Source: Siniperca chuatsi (Eukaryota; Chordata; Actinopteri; Centrarchiformes; Sinipercidae). Taken from it: 64,000 bases of DNA. The stretch covers positions 20,769,042 to 20,833,041 of the forward strand of contig NC_058059.1 of assembly GCF_020085105.1 (NCBI RefSeq). The letters run 5' to 3'. Shown here one piece after another: positions 13,360-26,800 of the stretch; the stretch's first letter is position 1, and every line of letters starts with the position of its first letter. Both the position numbers and the translations under genes were made by a program. A model generated the notes under the pieces. That model saw nothing but the letters and a program-made list of their open reading frames with translations. It searched no databases and was not told where the DNA came from.

Positions 13360-15149
13360 ATCTGTCTGCAACAACATACAGGGCAGTGTGAAAACAGAGA
13401 CAGTAATACGTTTTTGTGTGTGTGTGTTGGCTCTGTACTCCACACTATAGCACTGTAGCACACTGGATCTGAAATTACATTATAAGGTTAGAGAACGGAA
13501 TTTCTGCTTTATTTAAGTGTGTTCACATTATTATGGGTGAACAGTGCAGGAACGGTTTCTCTTTTTATACAGAGTCACCAAGCAGGACAATGATCCTAAA
13601 CATGGAGACTGGACTGTATATTCACTGCAAAGTCATTTGGAGTTATGTTAACTTGTCCACTTACTCTCTGTCCCCTAAAATTGTAGGACTGTGTATAAAA
13701 ACGACTACAACTTCATCTGATGAAAGTCGGGACTTTAACTTTATAGTATTTCTTTCATTCAAATCCACTGTGCTAAAGTACAGAGCCAACACAATGAAAA
13801 ACGTGTCACTGACCAAGTACTCTGACTTCCCTGTAGGTTTAAGAATATAGTACTCCTCTGGTAGCATTGGCACTATAGGGGAGGTCTGAATGTAATTGTT
13901 ATTCTTATAAAGTCAAACCAATTTTAGGTTGTATGGAATGTAAAAAATTCCAGCTTTTTGTTTTTGTAGAAAGTGTGACTATACTCTGAAGCACTTTAAC
14001 AGTACAATGAAGCATGCTATGGAAATAACTACCAGCTTAATATGTAAGAAACCACTATTTTTAAATGTTTAGTATTCAAAGATGTTTTTCAGGGGGAAGT
14101 TTTTATTTGCATTTTAGATTGGATTCACTTTAAATAATCAATAACATACAGACATGGTGAACAGTAGGTGTTTGCATATTATAAACATTTGTTGACAGAA
14201 ACAAACTCCAGTCCCTGAGAACCTTAAAGCTGTTTGGATTAGTCTCATTGTGTCATTGTGAGGCAGATTAAGTTTTTTCATAGAAACCGTGTGTCACATG
14301 GAGGAGGTTATTAATTCATTTTGACAGACTTGAATCACTGGTGAGCAAAAGCTGAGTTTTAGTCAGTAAGGACTGAAAAACAATCACGGGGTCTCTCAAC
14401 AAAGATTTAACAGTCAAACTTTTACGGTGCAAATAACACCTGATTATGCAATGAAATCTAACACAGTGACCCTGCAACAAATAACCATCCGTCTGTAGTA
14501 GTGATCAGTTTTAGTTGACATTGTGTCAGACAGGTGTTGATTCAGCTCAGTGGTCATTTTTTAATCTGACATATGTGTCAGATACATAGGAATTGTATCA
14601 TTTTGTACAACATATTTTGCACTATGAAAATAGCATTTAAGGGCTGCTGTATTGGATTGGATTACACATTACATGTTACCTGTTTTATTGTGCATTACAG
14701 ACCTGAGGTGAAACATGAAAACAATTTAACCCTCCACAAATGATTTACATTGTCAACAAATATAAATCATTTTACATTAAAAGGCTAATCAAAGGTCTTA
14801 AACATGATCATTTACTGCATTTCAAGAAGTTATGCTGCAACATAAAGACATTCCAATGTGTACCAGGTGTGCTGGCATAAAAAGGCAAAGGCAACTCTTG
14901 ACATGTAGCAATGCTAATCTCCAAGATGTTTCAGATTAATGCCCCTTCATGTTGAATTCTTATGTATATTGCAGCATGTGAAATTATTCTTACAGCAAAA
15001 TATGTTTTTGTTCTGAAACAAATGGACAATCCTAGTTAAAGCTGATGCAGTTTACTGTGTGTCGCTTACAACCCATTCAATAAATGTTAGATGAGTGTGA
15101 CAAACAAATTTTATACCTTATCAACATTTTCACTAGAATTAGCCACATA
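13360..15149 (+). other. entpd2 3' UTR and downstream spacer
   Basis: No coding sequence seen. A short TG run follows the stop (13415-13429). Candidate polyadenylation signals are ATTAAA near 14774 and AATAAA at 15079-15084; which one is used cannot be told from sequence alone. AT-rich throughout. Confidence 0.5.
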
Positions 15150-16370
15150 AAATGCTTAGTTAGTATTATACTCTACTTTCCCAAAGATATGGTCTCTGAC
15201 TTGACAGAAAGAATCCTGCGTATCGTGGCTGCACACCCAAATGTGGAAAATCATATCTGCACTTAGGGACCAATGATGTTGTGAAACAAAAGTCTGAAGT
15301 GCTTAAACGGGACTTTACTGATCTGTTGAACACAGTCCCCCGCTAGATTCAGAATCATCCTCTGTCTCCCCAGCTTGATGAAACTACAGCACGTCCAGTT
15401 GCTTGTGTACAAAATACAGCATGCTCTAACTCACATCTGCCAGGCCCAGACTACAAGGCTAATGGCACTCATGACTCTTCTCAGGACAAGGCTGGTTAGA
15501 CCAAGATAACATTGCAGCTGTTCTTATCGAGTCTACCCCTCCCAACTTCAGTTTTTTGATTCCCTCCAATGCAAGAAGATGTCTTACAGAAATTTTCCCA
15601 TCTTTTGAATATGTGGCTCTTCAGTTGAATTCCTCTTCTCGAGCTATATTTCTAAATATCCACAGGCCACCTAAATACTGTGCAAACTTTATTGACGACT
15701 TTACTGAACTGCTGTCTATAATCTATATTGACTTTGATTGTGTAGTCATTGTTGGTGATTTTAACATCCATGCTGACAACCTCCAAGACAGAGGGACTAA
15801 AGAACTGTGTTGTGTTCTTGATAACTATGGACGGACTCAGCATGTGACAGAGCCCACACACAACAAGGGGCACACTCTGGACTTAATCATCTCCACGTCT
15901 GAACATTTCTAAGGTTGTGGTGACTGATGTTGCTCTCTCTGATCATTAACGTGTGTTTTTTTTTGAGTGCTATCTCTGAGCACACAAACGTTCAAACAGA
16001 GGTGATCACAAAACGCTACATTAATGAAAACACCAGTGAAATATTTATTCAGGGTTTCTCTTCCACACCATGATGCCATAGCCTAAGGCGAAGGCTGTCT
16101 CTGGTAAGAAAAGAACTGAGAAGTGCAAGGCAGTCCTTCTTCTCTGACATCATCGCCAATAACTATAATAATGCACGTGCCTTGTTTGCTACTGTCGACA
16201 GGCTAACAAACCCTCCTGTGTCAGTAGCCTCTGAACTTCTATCCACCAGGGTCTGCAATGAATTTGCCTCCTTCTTCAATGACAAAATTCAGAAAATCAG
16301 ACAGGCAGTCAGTGCATCCATACCAGGTACAGGATATGTGTCTTCCCTGTGTCCACTTAAAATCTGCTGA
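15150..16370 (+). mobile_element. L2-clade LINE fragment: esterase-like ORF1 piece and AP-endonuclease domain, decayed
   Basis: From about 15170 the frame reads FPKDMVSDLTERIL and, after a frameshift near 15262, GTNDVVKQKSEVLKRDF, matching the SGNH-esterase-like domain that some fish L2/CR1 elements carry in ORF1. From 15556 to 15909 a 118-codon frame holds the endonuclease core VVIVGDFNIHAD and later TLDLIIS. A further piece at 16150-16366 (NEFASFFNDKIQKIRQA) is the linker before reverse transcriptase. The reverse transcriptase itself is absent, and stops and frameshifts separate all segments, so the element is dead. Sense strand is plus. Confidence 0.85.
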
Positions 16371-17400
16371 TATACTATTGTGTTGCGCTGAGAGCAGCTG
16401 AGCGGAATTAGACATATGGCTCTGAAGGAATGGAAGAAGAAAAATGTTGTGAGGTAACACAAAACATATGGCCAGGGAATGCAAACGTAGTCCTCAAAAA
16501 AATTGTTGCTGTGACCTTTAGGGGCTCCGTACAGATCAGTAATTGGTGTCATTCAAATTATTAAAATATTATAAATCAGGGAAAAATTCAAATAAAAATA
16601 TTCTTAGTTTACTTGTTTATTAGCTTGCAAAATGAAAATCGTAGATGGTAAAGGACATACAATGATATGATTAAATGAATAAGTGCAGGAGAGGAAGGGG
16701 GCCAAGAGCCTTATACACATTTCTCCACACTACAAAAAATATAAATAATAAAAATAAAATGAATAAATCTGAGACTGAATCGAGTGTAACCATAAGTATC
16801 AGAAAAAACAAGACAAAACAAACCAGAATAACAAGGGCAGGTAAAAGTAATGTCAATAAGGAACAAATTAAATAAAAAGGTTCAAAGATATATGGATAAT
16901 ATTATTTACATGCTGTCAATTAGATGTTTTCTTTTTTTTTAAATTGCATCTTGAAGACGTAAAGTTGAAGACTTTAAAAGTCATTTTCAGTTTTAAAATA
17001 TCCTCTAAAAACACTCCTCAATATCATTTAAACTGTTGTGGTTTAAGAACATGAAGCTGTTAGCCCTCAAAGTCAGTATGGCAGGTTGGAGTCTTTGCTG
17101 GCATTTTTCTCTTCAAGAGTGACCAAACACCCCCCTAACAAAATCTTGTCTTTGCTGACCTGCAGTGGTTTCACTTCTCACCTTCCTGCCCGTGATGTGC
17201 AGGTGTACTCCAGAACCCCATGACATCACTGTTCGGTGTGGTAACAGGTGCAGCAAAGCACTCCTCTGACCACACAAAACAGGTGAAACAGGCTTGACAT
17301 TTTTCAAGCAGAGAGAGCAGCAAAACACTGCTTTTCAGCCTGCTGTTAAGTTACTCTTTACAAAGTTACACACTGAGTCAAAAGCTAACGTGATGATTCA
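16371..17400. other. Intergenic spacer between LINE fragment and phpt1 promoter
   Basis: AT-rich from 16550 to 17040, then more mixed sequence up to the phpt1 promoter. No exon, RNA gene or clear repeat found. Confidence 0.5.
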
Positions 17401-17429
17401 GTACTTGTTTTACGGCTTTTATTTTGAAG

Positions 17430-17490
17430 GCTGTGACCGGAAGTCTTTTTGTTGTTGCTGCTGCAGGCCGGAAATAACGTGACTGTGGAG
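17430..17490 (+). promoter_or_regulatory. Likely phpt1 core promoter with ETS-type sites
   Basis: ACCGGAAGT (17436-17444) is a strong ETS/GABP-type site; CCGGAAAT (17468-17475) is a second, weaker one, followed by AACGTGAC (17476-17483). They lie 180-230 bp upstream of the first ATG, with no TATA box, as is typical of a housekeeping gene. Motif reading only; the transcription start is not determined. Confidence 0.55.
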
Positions 17491-17664
17491 GAGCCGCTCT
17501 CAGTTGTAACGAGTTCGTGTTTCTCCATTTACTTCTAGCTCTGAATAGAAACGGCCTAAAAAAAACGTATAGCCTTCTGATAGACAGATACGGAGTTTGT
17601 TGAGAAAAGACAAGCCTTTTGTCTGTTTGCCTGTTTGCTAGTGTTGTTGCTGGGAAGGCTGGAG

Positions 17665-19159
17665 ATGTGCACACAGACGAAGGCAGCAGCTCTGATGGCT
17701 AACATACCGCAGGCAGACATCGACCCGTCCGGCGTGTTTAAGTACGTCCTGATAAGAGTTCACAGCAGAGAGGAGGGAGACGACGCGGAGGTAGATATAG
17801 TCCGAGGATACGGCTGGGCTGAGTACCATGGTGAGTCAGGAGCACTGAAACCAAAGAGGGCTAACAGGGGTCCACCACAGGTCGCCCGTCAAACACGAGA
17901 CCTGTACGCTACACTCAAGTGTCCAGTTTATTAGGTCCGTCTAGATTTATACATGGGCTATATGAAGCAAATACTAATGTGAATGTATTGGTAATGACAG
18001 TGCTTTGCATTTAGTACAGGCAGGTCTACACTGCCCTCTGCTGGACAACACTGAAATGCAAATACACCTCTTAGTTTTCTGTGGTGTGATTTGTTTTTAA
18101 TGTGGCATGGGACATTTGTGTCACAATGAAAAACAATTCTTTCCATTATTAAAGTCAAAGGCAAAAATAATTGTCATTTAACAAATGTTGTCATTCAGTT
18201 ATGACACAGTATATGCATACATAAAAAGGAAATACAAATAACAATGTGTAATGTATTCCCATTATTGATTATAAACTGTTTATAAGTATATTCACTTCCA
18301 CACAGAAGTTTGTATCTTAATTACACAACGTGTAGGTTTCTCAAGTCACAAACCTCGTCAAAACCGCCAGATTGACGCAGCCCATCTACACACCAAGCAG
18401 CAGTTTGTGATGATGCATAAACATATTTTATGGACAGTTGGCAGCTCAAACACTAGTGTGTCATTCAAGTTTATCACAAACAAATATTGTATTTAAGCCA
18501 AAATCCAAGCACAGTTGTTATTTATATTAATATATATTTATTGAAAATCTGTGGTTTAAATTACTTTTCTATCGTAATCCAAATTAGAAATGCTGAGCAT
18601 ATTGTATTTTTCGTTGTTATGAATTATATTTAGAGATGACATATTTTCTAAAGCACAGTGATAATGCATTGCTCACCTGTCATGTCCTCTTTTTTTTTTT
18701 TGCAGCTGATATCTATGACAAGGTCTCTGATGAGCTGGAAAAGGGGGGCCTCCTGGACTGTGAGTGTATTGGAGGAGGGAGGATCAAACATGATTCCCAG
18801 GCCAAGAAGATCCACGTCTATGGATACTCCATGGTGAGAGAATCCTGCTGAATAAAAGCTGAGATTATGTAGACAACAACAGTACATAGAGTAAATGTGC
18901 CATAAAACGAAAACTATGAGCTAAAAGAGGCTGAAAAGCTCAGCTGATAATTAATGATGGGATCTCTTTCACATTATAATTAAATTCAGTGTTAAATATT
19001 AATTATTTGAGCTTAAATGAATGGTTATTTTCTGATGGAACACTGATGTGGTACTTTTCATTACAGGGATTTGGAAGAGCAAACCACGCAGTAACTACTG
19101 AGAAACTGAAGGCTCGGTATCCAGACTATGAGGTGACCTGGGACAATGAAGGATACTGA
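17665..19159 (+). CDS. phpt1: 14 kDa phosphohistidine phosphatase
   Basis: Exons 17665-17830, 18706-18833 and 19067-19159 join in frame to 128 residues (387 nt with stop). The enzyme removes phosphate from histidine residues of proteins, in the cytosol; human PHPT1 is 125 residues. Family landmarks are visible: [12 protein letters not shown], then [11 protein letters not shown] (this His corresponds to catalytic His53 of the human protein), [30 protein letters not shown], and the C-terminus [13 protein letters not shown]. Two in-frame starts exist, 17665 and 17695; I chose the first because the second would make the N-terminus shorter than in the human protein, but the second cannot be excluded. 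Donors GTGAGT and GTGAGA are canonical; the exon 2 acceptor has an 11-T tract. A polyadenylation signal follows at 19511. Confidence 0.96.
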
Positions 19160-19510
19160 ACTGAACTAAGACCAGCCTCTGTTGAACGCCCTTTCTCCTG
19201 GATTGACATTGCACTTACCTATAATCCCTCAAGAGAACGCAGAGCATGTCATTAAAAACCATACAGGGAGTCCGATAAGGAGCTTTTTGATACCACATTA
19301 ATAATCGAGACTGAGACTGACATACAGCGACATGTCTGATAAGAAAACAAGCCTTTTTTGGGGGTTATTTTTATGTTACAATTTGAGTAAAGAAAAAGCA
19401 AACAGTGTTGTTTTTCACATTTGTACTCCATTTGGATCTAAAACAAAAACATGATTATATTAGTGAAATTTGGATTTTCATTTGTGTTTTAATCTCACCT
19501 GCAATTATGA

Positions 19511-19516
19511 AATAAA
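19511..19516 (+). terminator. Polyadenylation signal AATAAA for phpt1
   Basis: Canonical AATAAA about 350 nt after the phpt1 stop codon. Assigned by position; cleavage site not determined. Confidence 0.6.
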
Positions 19517-19519
19517 TAC

Positions 19520-20895
19520 TTGGTCATGGCAGTTTTTCAGAGTGACATACAGTCACTCACTGACTTGTTTTAGAGTCACATAGCCTCATACATTTGACCT
19601 AATCGCTAAGATTATATTTACCTTAAATGCTTAGTCGTGATGTGTGTTTCATAAATGTTTCCTGAAATCTGTTTTTTAGTTGTGTGCACACTGTGTTCCT
19701 TCTGTTGCAGAGCAGAAGCACTGTTCCTTATCGTACTTTAGGCCAACAGCAGTTGTAATCCTGTCAGCCACCAAACTGTAAACTGCTGATGAACGTTGTG
19801 GCCTTAATTTCATGCGGGCAGATAAGACCAAATGAACTTGATGATCTTCCAAGATTACCATTGTGCTGAAGTGTTTTGAAATCATGATATACTGGTAATA
19901 TTGCTAGTGAGAGGATACTTGATATGCTGATTAGTATATCAAGATATTAAACCTGTATTAAAGTTTTTTTTTTTTTTCATTTGCAAGTAGTGCAACAAGC
20001 TGTAAACACAGCACTGACGTATTATCACCTCATAAAGTTAATATGGTTAATGTGTTAGCTAACAGTTGCCAACAGACATCAAGCAATGTTAACATTCATC
20101 CATTCATTAGGCAAATGTATAAGTCCAGTATTTACTCCTTTTGGCCTTTTTTAGTATCCACAAACCGCTGAGAGAAATATCTGGCTCCTTAGCTGCTAAA
20201 TGATCCACTTTCTTCACCAGCTAGAGTTGCTTTCATGGCAAAGTTACATGGCTCAAATCTTCAACCCCACTGGACAGGTCAGTTTGCCCAGCGGTGGTTG
20301 CTTAAGAAATAGCTTGAACACTGTTCCTAAAATCAAAATGTCAAATTTTTACATTCAGATGCAATTGTAAATTAAGACAGCTGTGACGTGTCAGTGGGTG
20401 TATTTTGTCACTTTTGGAGCTAGGCTAGCAGTTTCTATGTGGTTCTAGTCTATACGCTAAGCTAGGCTAAACATATTCTTCCTCTTTACTAATTGCAAGA
20501 AATGACCTTTATCATATTGAACTTGTTATGTGAAAGGGATTTATGGACAGCAAGTGTAGCTCAGTCAATTTAATTTAGCAATTAGCAAGGCACTTCTAAC
20601 TGCTCTTGTGAAACAGTCAGTGAACTCATAATGGGCTAAATTGCTCTGCATGTCTGTTGGCAACTGTGTCTACTTCAGTTATTATGCAATGTACGGATGA
20701 AGCCTATATACTGCGGATAGCAGTAATTTGGAGGAAATTGTTTTATGATGGTTTGTTGCAGTTGCATGCTGGGAGAATTTAAAGTCCAGGCGTTATCGCT
20801 TAGAAATGGAGAAGAGGTCAGAGTCAACTAGCAAAGACTCTCCAGGTTACGTTCAGGGCTTCACATTGATCCGGTGGAAGAGGGGGAAAGAGAAG
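19520..20895. other. Spacer between phpt1 and mamdc4
   Basis: No gene seen. The stretch 20380-20490 (TCACTTTTGGAGCTAGGCTAGC) shares words with the longer repeat at 27410-27740, so part of it is probably a decayed copy. The sequence 20740-20895 immediately before the mamdc4 start should contain its promoter and 5' UTR; no TATA box is evident. Confidence 0.45.
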
Positions 20896-23800
20896 ATGTT
20901 ACATTTGAGGAGCTCGGCCCTCATTCTGCTGTTGAGTCTGCAGTTTGGTAAGAGCACTATCAGCCAGACTCCATTCAAATAGTGTGAGTTTTTAGTCACA
21001 CTTTAGTGTAGAAATAATGCTCCTGCTGCTGCCGGCTGGGCTAAACTAATGGTATCGTATAATTCATAGAAAGAAGTATGGAGGGTCTAACTTATAGTGT
21101 TGAAACGTTTCTAACAAGCCCCTAAAGTTTCACAAAAAATCTTACCATAAGTTCCACCTAATAGCTTTTTCTAGAACGTTAAACTACTTTAACAAAAAAA
21201 AAAGTTTCGGGGGGTTTTCTCTGTTGATGCTGATCGCTTTCACTTTTTGTCTTTGGTGTCTCAAAGACAGGGCTGTAGCCAGTAGGCAATTTGAGGGGGG
21301 ACACCATCCCCCTTGTTAACCTGCTCGAAAGATGCCCTGTGCTTTTGTCTCGTAGTCGCTTCACATTGCTGCCTTTGATAGTCGCCACGGTCTCGGAACA
21401 TATGAGACATACTGGTTTTGAACTGCCTGTGGGAAGATTGAATACGTAAGAGTCTGTCCATTCTTGATTAAAAGCTCTGTTTCCTCTGTCTACCTTTTTT
21501 GAGCACGCCTGACTCGTCTCGTCTGTACCTCACTCACTAACTCGACTCGCACTGGTTACTTCCTACTTACTTACTACTTGTATTATTACATTGTATTATT
21601 ATACCGTACATACTTATCATCAGCCGGTAAATCCACTTTGTACTTTACACTTATTTTAATTTTATACTCATACCCACTTGGTACTTAATTTATCTGACCT
21701 GTATTATAGTGTATTATATTTTTTGCTTAGTACTTCTATTCCTGTGCGCACTGACGTGATAGTGAGCAGCTGTAACAAAAGAGTTTCCCCTCTGGGATCA
21801 ATAAAGTATTTCTGATTCTGATTGTGGTTATGCACCGATTTGATTGGCTGAGTAGTTATTATTCTTATTATATAAAAAGTGATCCCAACGTTACCAGACA
21901 TGTTATTCCGCTTCATATCACTGCTATTGCAAGATGCTCTGTGTGCGATAACTAAACATTTACATTTTCTCACTATGGAATGTGCAGTGATGCATGTTCC
22001 TTCTCGGTGTCGTGCCTGATTTCCAGCTGTCAGGTCATTAAAGCACAAAGCCTTGAGTCTTGATCAGAGACCTTTGGATGGACAGATGGCATTTTGTTGG
22101 CCTTAACCTGATTACTTCTCTCTGGCCTCTCTTGGAATTAGATGTGCCATAAATCTTTCATAGTAATGAGTCCTGATAAGAGTCATCTGTGAGATTTTAG
22201 ACAGCCTTTAAACAGAAGCTGGATAAGATGGAAGGTATTTAAGTACAATTACTTGTACTGTTCAGATACTTCAGGTATTTCCATTACAGAAGACTATACC
22301 TTTCCTCCACTTTATTTCAGAGGAAAATATTGTACTTTCTACTCACCAATAAATGTATGTCTGTCGGCTGGAGTTACTTTTCACAATTAGAGCTTAAATT
22401 CAAAACACAAGGTAAGTTGAGTCTAAGAAGTCTTTTTCGTCTTTTGAATCAGCAGTCGACAAAAAGCATTCTCCACTCAAGGTCCACTTACTTGCTTTTT
22501 CTGGAGTTTTTGACTGTATCACTCGGTCATCAGCAGATGATGTTTTGATTTGTTTGTTTCGTTTTTTATGGGCTATTGGGAGACTAGCCTTTAGCTAGCA
22601 GAGATTGAAAAAGCCCTAAAAGTGCTCAGAATAATGTGAAGTTTGAACCGAGCAAACTTCTTGTGCCGATTAAGACTGTGGGATGCGGTCGAAAGCTTCA
22701 GCAGAACAAGTGAGTAAGTGGACCTTGACTGAAGACTGTTTTGCCAAATGAGATAAGTTGATAATATGTGCATGAAAAAGTCAGACCTGGTGTCACCCAG
22801 ACCATCTGCGATATCTAAATACAGTGTACAGTTGAATGTATTTATCTATTTATTTACACTCTGAAAGGCCCCATTCTTCAGAATAAGAACTTTTATATTT
22901 GCATATGTTATCTGGTGAAAGCTGTATCCAACTCACTGGACTGGATTTTTTAATTGAAGATGTTCATCTAAAAGGCTTATTCAATTCTATGAACCTTCTC
23001 AGATATATTTAAGTATATTTTACTACTAATTCTTGCTTATTTTTACTAAAATCTGTAAAGTATTATTTTTAAAGGATTACTTCATCGTGGTATTGCAACG
23101 TTTTCTTAAATAAAGGACTTGAATAATGTTGTTACCACTGACCGGAACAGAAGTGGACATAACCTTAACCTAACATTTGAATAAAATTATTACAGAAAAC
23201 ATTAATGTTGAATCACTCACTGTACGTTTCAATTATCAGTAATATTCTGTATTAGTTTGAGTTAACATTGATGTTTTATCTTGTCACACAGTGGCTAGTT
23301 ATTGGGCTCTTCCATGTCAGGCTCCTGAAAGGAAGTGTGACTTTGTATGTGACTGTTCTGACTGCAGCGATGAGCAAGACTGTGGTAAGTTTAGAAATGT
23401 TATTGAAATATGGCATCAGATGCGGAGACCCTGCTCTAAACTGAATTCTCTGTTGCTTATTATAAATGATTTGTCATCTTTTGCTCACCGAGAGGTGAGA
23501 CATGAGAGTGTATCTACAGATCTAATGATGACTTTTTATTTACATTTAATGTATATTAAAAAGTGGACTGTAATGTGAAACGGAACGTTAGGTCAAACCT
23601 GGCAGGGAAAACACACTTATTTAGAGTGATACCTGAAGAAGGAGTCTGAGCATCGTCTACTGAAATAAATTAAAAACGTCCCCTGTTTGGATCTGCATGT
23701 AGTACTTTAGTAATATGGTACAACGGTTAACTATCATTTCTTTTACACCTCTCAAGGCTACAGAGGAAAAGGGTTTGAGTGTGACTTTGAGGAAGCAGGA

Positions 23801-26800
23801 ATGTGTGGATGGACGGACCAGTCCTTAAATACAGCAGTGTACAGCTGGGAGAAACGTCAGAGGGGGGACACACTGCACGACAGCGGGCCGTCCTCTGACT
23901 ACACCACCGGGACAGCTACAGGTATAGTTCAATATACAGTCACTTATCCTTTTTTATGTTGTTTTTTCCTCATGTTGTATATGCCAGAGGTGTCTTAAGG
24001 AAGAGGAATATATTACACACACATACGTATAGTATCTCATTTGTACTAGTAGAGTACATCAGTGCAATAAGTCTCATGCTGTATTGTGAGTAGCAAACAG
24101 GACTACTGTAGCCAAGACCCACTGCAGAAAATGTGATAAATGCATTTGAATGTTTAGTGTTTATATGTTATGAATTTATAGCATTTTGTTTACAAGTCAA
24201 ATAGTCTAAAAACAGTGAAATGAGGACATGAAGTAAATTCTGAAGAGTTGTGTTAAGTTATCTCTTCAAGAAAGTTCATATTTGAGTTAGCTTGAATTGC
24301 TTTAATTTGCTGCCAGATGTATTTGATTGCTGTGCACAGTTTCTTTCCATGTGTCTTAGAAGTTGCATCCCGGTTCCGGCTGTGTTACAGGCGTATTGAA
24401 AAGTATTTGACTATAGACAACAGGCCACACATTTACAAATGTGTTGACTATAGTAAAAAAAAAAAAAAAAAAAACTTGCAATCTAGGTGTCTTGTTTCAA
24501 AAGATGATTTCCTACTTATTTCTTGATGATGGAAGAAAGGTCAAGGTGATATTTACATTCATGAGAGATTATGAGTGTAGTGTTGTCGCTGTAATTTCCT
24601 GAGAATCATGTATCAAAGGTGCTAAATTGAGAACCAAGAGTTGGGAAGAGTAAAAAGTTAAGATGCTTTTGGCTACATAATGAACAATATTATTGCAATA
24701 ATGGAAGAATAATTTTTATTCCTTATCTGATCAATGAACAGTGCACAGAAATCCCAGACACTGATGTGTTACAGGAATGGAGAAAATATTTCATACTAAC
24801 AACAATTTTGACGGATTTTCAGTTATTATCTGTCCAGCAGCCACCCCTCCTCCTACATCCAAACTGACACTACGTGAACACTGAAAAAAGATCCACGAGT
24901 GTTAATTCATGTTCATTTCGTTCATGTTTGAAATGACAACGGTTGGTGACTAAGGTTTTTGCAGAGGCTCCTAATGAAAGCACCATGGGAATGTGAAATG
25001 TACCGATGAAGTGTGTAATTAACAGATCGTGATGTGATTCTCACAGCCAGCCTCAACAGCCAGTAATTTCTCTGCAGCTGTGAGTTCAACTATAACCACA
25101 ATGATCTCTCCCCAGCAGTTAAATTCGCATTAGAGTCATCATTTAACAGGAGGACGAGTGTTGAACACAGGTTCAGCTTGTCAGAGAGCAGAGGGACAGG
25201 GTGGTATGAATTTATAATAGTATGGAGGGAATGTTTTATAAAAATCTTCCTTGCTTCAAAATAAAAATGTGGGATGAAGGAGAGGAAATAGTGAAAATCT
25301 CTCATTCATTTTAAATTGTGTTGTTTCCCATTTCCCATCACACAGGTTCCTTTATGGGAGTGAGTGCGGTGAGGACAGAGTCTGTCAGTACTGCAGTTTT
25401 AATCTCTCCAGAGATGAAACAGTCTTCACCAACCTGTCGCTTTCGTCTCAGATATTTCCTGTGGGACTCAGGTAACGACCCTTAATGACTACAGGTCACA
25501 GGCCTACATTCCAACTGAATGCTTTGGCCAGCTTCTCTTATGTCTTATGACTCAGTGTTAAAGACAGGACTTTATATCATTTTGTATTGTATTTTCATAA
25601 TACTTTTACTGGCAGTATTTGTATGTATTTTATGTATATTTGTTTCCCTGTTTGTAATTTATGTTTTGTAATTGTTTCTCATAAGTCTAATTTGATTCAT
25701 TAGTTGTATCTATTGGAAACATAATAATTATTAGTAGATCATTTTATTGTTGGGTACACTGAGACAAGATTTAATTTCCTCTGCAGCTGCCCTACTAATA
25801 AAGCAACGTTTCCTGTAGGTCACACAGGTCTGGGCTCCACACCCTTGTGGGCATCCGTCCTTCACCAGGACTCTCTAGAGGCCGTGGTGTGGCGTCCTGA
25901 GGCCACCAGTGTCCGTGGCTGGAGGGAGGCTACCATCTTTCTGGGCCGTATTCCCACAACCTTCCGAATCCGTCTTTACTCGCAGCGCTCCGATGGGCGA
26001 AGGGGAGATGTGGCGGTAGACCAGCTGGAGTTTCTGGACTGTGCTCTGCCATGTGAGTCCCTCAAAATATCCTATTCATGTGCAGTCCCCTGCCTTTCTA
26101 TGGAGTCTTACCAGCAATTAATTATAATGCATCAATAAATTGATCAATTCAAATTGCAGAGCCATGCTGAGCATAATCATGATGATGTTGTTTTGCTCTC
26201 ATCAGTACCACTCCCTGGGAAAGAGTGTCCAGCAGAGATGATGGAGTGTAGGCGTGAGGGCTGCGTGGAGCGTCGACAGGTCTGCGACGGCAGCGACGAC
26301 TGCGGTGACGGGACTGATGAGGAGGGCTGCGGTGAGAAATCATCTGAATTACAGCAGAGAGCCTCCCCCTGACACCACAGTACAGTAACTATGTAGGAAT
26401 TTGACTTTATATACAGTCTGTGGTCCAGACACGGATGACTCACTGTGCAAAAGGGCAAAGTACAAAATACAAGAGTTTGTGAAGACAGTGCAAGACAGAT
26501 ATTGTGCAGAAGAGATCAAAGGGGCAGTTCATCCAAATTAAAAGAACAAACAACATATTTTACTTTATTACACTTTGTGGTATCGACAGACCTCACTGCA
26601 AATTTGATTGGACCTACTTTCTAATTAATATATAGGCCCAATGAAAACTGTTGAGTGTTGTCTGTGTATTAACCAGAGAACCAGGATATTGTTTATGGGA
26701 AGACACGTTTTTAGCACCGCAAATAAAGCTCCCTTCACCTCCATTGTATTTGAGTGAAGGCAGAAGTTTCAAAGCTGGAAATCTTAAAAACGTGGCACAT

